Source of the DNA: Neocallimastix lanati (nom. inval.)
Lineage: Eukaryota; Neocallimastigomycota; Neocallimastigomycetes; Neocallimastigales; Neocallimastigaceae
Direction: 5' to 3'
Length of the DNA: 64,000 nt
Assembly: GCA_016946835.1 (NCBI GenBank)
Contig: JACVTC010000049.1
Span: forward strand, 861,001 to 925,000
The translations under genes were made by a program, and so were the position numbers. Positions 59,264 through 64,000 of this stretch are shown in pieces; position 1 is the stretch's first letter, and each line of letters starts with the position of its first letter. The notes under the pieces are model-generated. The model was not told the DNA's origin and searched no databases. It was given only the letters and a program-made list of their open reading frames with translations.

Positions 59264-59434
59264 TTAGATCCCTTTTACACTGGTCCCTTTAGAATTGTTC
59301 AAATGAATTATAATACTGCTTGTATTTGCGATATCTACACTGGTGAAATAGCTGACAGAAATGTACACCGGAAAAATCTCGTTCATTATTATACTTGGTA
59401 TAATCAGACTTCAGGGGATGAAGTCTCATCTTAA
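59264..59434 (+). pseudogene. C-terminal fragment of a Gypsy integrase (D-family element)
   Basis: 56 codons plus stop, LDPFYTGPFRIVQM to GDEVSS, align with the ends of the A and B integrases (LDPFFTGPLKII, DRNIHLKNIIPYF). An ACTTC...GAAGT hairpin overlaps the end and a purine-rich tract (AAGCGGGGTGATTA) follows, directly abutting LTR D4. This shows that D LTRs belong to an A/B-like Gypsy element whose internal region is otherwise missing here. Confidence 0.8.
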
Positions 59435-59446
59435 GCGGGGTGATTA

Positions 59447-60366
59447 TGATACGGAGTGTCACTAAATACCTTGTATTTCCTATTAAATACTCTTATTAAT
59501 ATTACAATAAAAATTATTATTAAATCTTATTATTAAAATCTTTTATTAATATCAAATAGAATAAAAATTATTATTAAATATTCTTATAAATTTCTTTTAT
59601 TAATATCAAATATAATAAAAATTATTATTAAACATTCCTATTAAAATCTTTTATTAATATCAAATATAATAAAAATTATTATCAAATATGCTAATATAAA
59701 TCTTTTATTAATATCAAATAAAATAAAAATTATTAAATATTCTTATTAAAAATTAAATATAATTTAAATCATTATTAAATCTTATTTTTTTTTTTTATAT
59801 TAAGTATAATAAAAATTATTTCAATAAATATTTGATATAAAATACCGAATTATAAGTTTCTATATAATATTTTCTAAACCTTTGAAATAAACTCTGAATA
59901 AAACAAAAATCAAAACTAAATTAAATCCTTATTAAAATAAAAATGAATAAAAATACAGAAAACATTAATTCTGTATAATTTTCTCTTTAAAGACAATATC
60001 AAGAAGAAGCTACCGCCGGGAACGCCCTTCGTGATACAACCTCTAAATTTAATTTTTATAGTTTAATTAAATAAATGTTTTTTTTTTTTTACAATAGTAA
60101 AAAGTTAAAAATAAAATAGTTAGAATAATTTTTTTTTTAAAAAATATATTAAAGATAACTAAAATATATTAAAATAAAAGTATAAAAAGAAGAATAAATT
60201 TCTTTCTTTTTAATATGGGGAACAAATAATTTTAATTTTAATTTTAAATTTAAATAAAGAATATTTTAAAAATTAATTTTTGTTTCCAAATTTATTTTAT
60301 CTTTATGTGTTAATATATTTATTTTTTGTTTTGAATATCTTAGTGTTTCAACCCCAGCTCGTATCA
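59447..60366 (+). repeat. D-family LTR D4 (3' LTR of a deleted element)
   Basis: 920 bp, TGATACGGAGTGTC to CAGCTCGTATCA. It has only about 4-5 minisatellite units (59490-59750), a slightly altered GC-rich island (60007-60036) and the TTAGTGTTTC motif. It is more diverged than D1-D3. Confidence 0.88.
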
Positions 60367-60394
60367 TGAAGATTTCGTTACAAAGTGATGCAAC

Positions 60395-60567
60395 TCTCTT
60401 TTCTAAATTTGGTGTTTTATCTATTATGTTTGGTATAATAAACTCTATATATTAGATTGGAGTCATAGGTAAGTATGATTCTTTTCTAACCTTTAATATT
60501 AGCAGTTAGAGCTAATATTAATGATTAATAATTTAATTATAATTAATTTTATAATTAAATTATTACA
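60395..60567 (+). repeat. H-family 3' fragment H9
   Basis: Matches the last 160 bp of H1 (ATAATAAACTC, GGTAAGTATGATTCTTTTCT, then a TAATTTAATTATAA-type hairpin) and ends ATTATTACA. Confidence 0.7.
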
Positions 60568-61561
60568 GATTGGAACGTTACGTTCAGAGAAATAAGAAAT
60601 TCTTAAATTTAAGAAATAACCTAATCAAAAATAAAAAAAATAAATTATTTAAATTTATATTAAATTAGTTTAAATGAATAAGTAATTAAATAATGATAGT
60701 TATTTAACAGACAATTAAATTATTAAATTAAAGTTTATTTATAAATAAAAATTAGTATTTTTATTTATGTTAATAATAAATTAAATAGTTAAATAATTCT
60801 AAATTATTAATTTTTCTAAATAATATGTATTTAAAATAAATATTGTTAATTATTTTTAAAGTATATTTAGTTAAAATATATATTAAATATTCAATTTATA
60901 TTATTAATTAAATAGTATAAAAATTATAAAGTAAAATTAGGAAAATAATTAATTAGTATAAAAATAGTAAAGTAAAATTTGGAAAACATATATAAATAGG
61001 AAAATTTACAAAAGAAAAACTTTCAGAAAAATTAATAAAAATAAAATATATATATTATTTATTTAAGAATATAAATTTTTACATATAATAGAACAACTTT
61101 CCCCAAGATTGATCTGGAACTAGCTTATTTATTTCAAATAATTATATATAAAAAATAAATTATAAAAAGAAAAATAATAAAATTATTTATAATAATAAAA
61201 TTATTTAAGATAAAATAGTTATAATAAAATTATTAGTAATATAAATTATTTATTATAAATTGTTTTAATATAATTAATACGGAAATATTTAATTCTGTAT
61301 AATTTTATGATTTAATATTTTATAAAAAAACAACTTTTATTTCGATAAATTAAAATATTTGATACAATACTAATTATCATTTTTGTTGTTTTCTATAAAA
61401 TATATTATTATTTTCTGTATTTTTTATATTACAATAAACTTTATGAAAATGTGATATTACTAATCTATTAGAATACTAAATTATTTATTAATTGTTAAAT
61501 TAGAATATTATTAGAATAGATAGTTAAAATTTTTAACAAAATTAAATCATTAATATAAACT
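60568..61561. other. Non-coding A/T-rich stretch
   Basis: No gene or RNA recognised. It probably contains decayed LTR sequence (ATATAAATAGG TATA-like site at about 60990, CAACTTTCCCCAAGATTGAT at about 61095). Confidence 0.4.
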
Positions 61562-61678
61562 AAAACCAAAGCCTTTCTTGATCTTCATGATATATATGTA
61601 CATTATATTACCACTTAACATCCAACATCAAATGGAGAAGTAGAGAATCGAAATAAAGAAATAAGTAAATACCTGTAA
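61562..61678 (+). pseudogene. Short Gypsy integrase relic
   Basis: Reads TKAFLDLHDIYVHYITT, stop, HPTSNGEVENRNKEISKYL, stop. It matches the integrase core of A and B across the catalytic-glutamate region. A Tyr codon has become TAA. It is isolated in A/T-rich DNA. Confidence 0.8.
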
Positions 61679-62427
61679 AGATATGATCAATATCTTTAGT
61701 ACATTAATTAATTTATTTTGTACATTAAATTATTTAATGTAATTCACGTTTACAAAATAATGCTGATGCATTAAATTATGTAAAATATTATTAATTTGTG
61801 AAATTAATTGATTTATGAAAATTAATAATAATATTATGTTTTTTATAATAAATAAATTTAAAAATATAAGATTAATTTTTAAATAACTTAAATTTTAGTT
61901 TAGTTTTATTTTAGTTTAGTTTAATAATCATAAAAATTAAATAGTAATATATAATTAATAGTATTAATAATAAAAGAATAATAAATAAATAATAAATAAG
62001 AACTTATTCAATTTGAGTCAAAACAAATTGAATAAAAAGCTTATTGAATTTGTTTTAGTTTTTTATAACTTTATTTAATTATAGATTAGTTTTTTTTTTA
62101 TTTTATATTGAATATATGTTTAAATAAATAGAAATAGTATATTATAATATAATTAAGAAAAAATATAAATACATGTAAAATTATTCTATTAAAAAAATGT
62201 AGTTGTTTAACTATTTTGCTGTTAATAACTAATAAAAAGAATTTTTATAATAAAAAGATTAATAAAAGAATTTTTTTTAATAAAATAAATCTCATTTGAG
62301 TATTATTATTGATAGTGTTTTTTTGGTTTTTTTGTTTTTTTTTTTTGTAATTGTAATCTGCTCCATAAGGAACATTTTACAATAACAACTACCTTGTTAA
62401 AAAAAAAAAAAGTGGAGCATGTTACTA
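61679..62427. other. Non-coding stretch left of the Gag-protease ORF
   Basis: No gene. TGCTCCA (62350-62356) and TGGAGCA (62413-62419) form an inverted repeat next to a T/A run just beyond the stop of the minus-strand ORF; it may be part of its 3' UTR. Confidence 0.4.
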
Positions 62428-63753
62428 TCACGATATTAGAAATCTACCAGTTAAAGAACTATCAGTTAGAAAACTACCAGTTAGAAAATTACCACTTGAA
62501 GAATTACTAAGAGAAGAAGTAATAATAGAATAAGTACTATTTGAAAGGCAATAATTTGAATTGAAAGTAATTTCTTTATTTTGAAAATCAATTAGTGGAT
62601 TATGAATAGAAAGCCATTCAATACCAATAATACCGCAATAAGAAGGAAGATCAACGACATAAAATTCTGTTTTACAAATGTGATTTTTGTATTTTAATGT
62701 AATAGTAGAAGTTTTTCCAAAAATAGTTTGATTTCCACCGATACCTAAGATTTTAGAGATTGAAGAGTCAAAATGAAAAGGAATATTATTTTCTTTAACT
62801 AAATAAATATCTAAGAGGTTAAATTGAGATCCTGAGTCAAGGAGTAGTTTAGCTTTACAAGAGGAGTTTGTAGTTTCTAAGGAAAATTCAGTAATAGGAA
62901 CATTCAAATAGGTATCATCAGAAAGTCTAGGTCTAGATTTTGGTTTAAATTTAGTATATGAGAAAGGAGTACAATTATTATTTGAAGATTGATTATTTGT
63001 ATTAGTAGTATTATTCTTTAAAGGACAACTTAAGACTTGATGTTCTGAAGAGCCACAATATAAGCAGAGATTTTCATTTCTTCTTCTTTCTTTTTCTTCA
63101 GGTGTTAAAGGTTCATGAGTTCGTCTAGAATATGGATTGAAAGAATTGGTTGAATTTGGTTTATTATTGAACGAGAAATCTTCTTGAGAAAAATTATTGT
63201 TATTAAGTCTAAAAAATTGTTTATGCGTAGAGAGTCTAAAGTCAATACGAGAAGCTATAGTTTGAAGTTCAAAGAGAGATTGAGGTCCTGGGAACATTTC
63301 AAGAATTCTGGTAGCAATTTGATCATGAAGTCCATCTAGGAAAGCATCCATTTTTGCAGATTCATTCCATGAAGAGTCATCAGCATACTTATTAAATTCC
63401 ATAATATATTTATTGATTTTGCCTAAATGTTTTTGCTTAAGGATTCTGAGTTTCTGATTAGCAATAAAGGTAGCATCAAAATTTCCATAAAAAGCTTTAA
63501 TTTTACTAATGAAGGATTGATAGTTTCTAAGACAAGGGTCATGGTTTTCAATGAGTGAAGCAGCCCAATTCATAGTATTGCCGTATAATCTTGATATAAT
63601 ATAAACAACTTTATCTTCATCATGTTGAAAAAGTTCAGGGTGCAATTGAAAAGCAAGTTCCATTTTTGCAAGAAATCCTTTTAAGTATTTACGATTCCCA
63701 GAGAAACCATCTTTTAAAGAAGCGGCATCATAAAAATTAGTATGTTCTTCCAT
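62428..63753 (-). CDS. Gag-protease protein, 441 aa, no RT attached
   Basis: Intact frame on the minus strand. Residues about 15-170 are a Ty3/Gypsy capsid domain of the Tf1/sushi type (GFSGNRKYLKGFLAKMEL, NYQSFISKIKAFYG, INKYIMEFNKYADDSSW, AFLDGL). The CCHC knuckle is C230-x2-C-x4-H-x4-C243. A retropepsin domain spans about 285-398, with active site D306-S-G and the typical end GIIGIEWLSIHNPLIDF. A short Ser/Thr/Leu repeat (FLTGSFLTDSSLTGRF) ends the protein with TGA. Nothing downstream for 1.8 kb encodes RT or integrase on this strand, and I see no slippery site near the stop. It could be a truncated element, a non-autonomous Gag-Pro element, or a retained cellular gene. Confidence 0.88.
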   Translation of the reverse strand: MEEHTNFYDAASLKDGFSGNRKYLKGFLAKMELAFQLHPELFQHDEDKVVYIISRLYGNTMNWAASLIENHDPCLRNYQSFISKIKAFYGNFDATFIANQKLRILKQKHLGKINKYIMEFNKYADDSSWNESAKMDAFLDGLHDQIATRILEMFPGPQSLFELQTIASRIDFRLSTHKQFFRLNNNNFSQEDFSFNNKPNSTNSFNPYSRRTHEPLTPEEKERRRNENLCLYCGSSEHQVLSCPLKNNTTNTNNQSSNNNCTPFSYTKFKPKSRPRLSDDTYLNVPITEFSLETTNSSCKAKLLLDSGSQFNLLDIYLVKENNIPFHFDSSISKILGIGGNQTIFGKTSTITLKYKNHICKTEFYVVDLPSYCGIIGIEWLSIHNPLIDFQNKEITFNSNYCLSNSTYSIITSSLSNSSSGNFLTGSFLTDSSLTGRFLIS

Positions 63754-63794
63754 ATTTTATTGTTACAAGATTTAATTTTAAAATGTTGATATAA

Positions 63795-63925
63795 AATATA
63801 TAACTCAAAGTGTAATCCAAGAATGTAATCCAAGAGTGTAATCCAAGAGTGTAATCCAAGAGTGTAATCCAAAAGAGTAATCCAAGAGTGTAGTCCAAGA
63901 GAATAATCCAAGATAGAGATTCAAG
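63795..63925 (+). repeat. 14-bp minisatellite upstream of the Gag-protease ORF
   Basis: About eight tandem copies of GTGTAATCCAAGAG with drift toward the right edge. It lies 40-170 bp upstream of the ORF start, in its leader or promoter region. Overlapping minus-strand frames (SLGLHSWITLLDYT) are by-products of the repeat. Confidence 0.8.
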
Positions 63926-64000
63926 AAAATAATTCATTAGAGTAGATGAATATAAAGGTACTATGGAGTTAAATCTAATACTTGAATAAAATATTTTAAT

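Overview
The window is extremely A/T-rich eukaryotic DNA. The only cellular genes I can support are two copies of an elongator tRNA-Met(CAU) gene, the second probably decayed. Almost everything else is LTR retrotransposon: protein-coding Ty3/Gypsy elements, two decayed Ty1/Copia elements, and about thirty solo or truncated LTRs of about twelve families. The A/T bias, Asn-rich proteins and mix of Gypsy and Copia elements fit an A/T-rich fungus (my leading guess is an anaerobic gut fungus, Neocallimastigomycota) or a dictyostelid-like protist. This is inference from composition, not from a marker gene.

Layout. 1-5936: 3' part of Gypsy element A (broken pol, 3' LTR). 5941-14099: a D-family LTR carrying, nested inside it, a nearly complete chromodomain Gypsy element C (5992-12563; gag and pol intact, 3' LTR truncated). 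14104-15763: LTRs I1 and H1. 15764-18102: an island ending in tRNA-Met. 18119-50601: a long array of LTRs on the plus strand, including full-length Gypsy element B (19515-27389; gag intact, pol with one frameshift). 50606-52216: a second, homologous tRNA island. 52232-53168: solo LTR E3. 53384-58323: two decayed Copia elements on opposite strands, meeting tail to tail. 59085-60567: repeat P, a Gypsy integrase tail, its D-family LTR, and an H fragment. 61562-61678: an integrase relic. 62428-63753 (minus): an intact Gag-protease ORF with no RT nearby.

How it works together. A and B (one family) and C each place pol in the -1 frame after gag, behind textbook slippery heptamers (T TTA AAC, A AAA AAC) followed by short hairpins. 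LTRs in the array are separated by exactly 4 bp, often the same 4-mer on both sides of an LTR and repeated across successive LTRs (TCAA, TCAT, CTCA, TTCA, TCTT). The array begins about 16 bp upstream of the tRNA-Met gene, as expected for Ty3-like Pol III-directed integration followed by repeated insertion into existing LTR-LTR junctions. One non-coding LTR family, H (5-bp target duplications, both orientations), carries a series of inverted repeats whose arms change sequence between copies but stay complementary. That is the strongest unexplained signal here.
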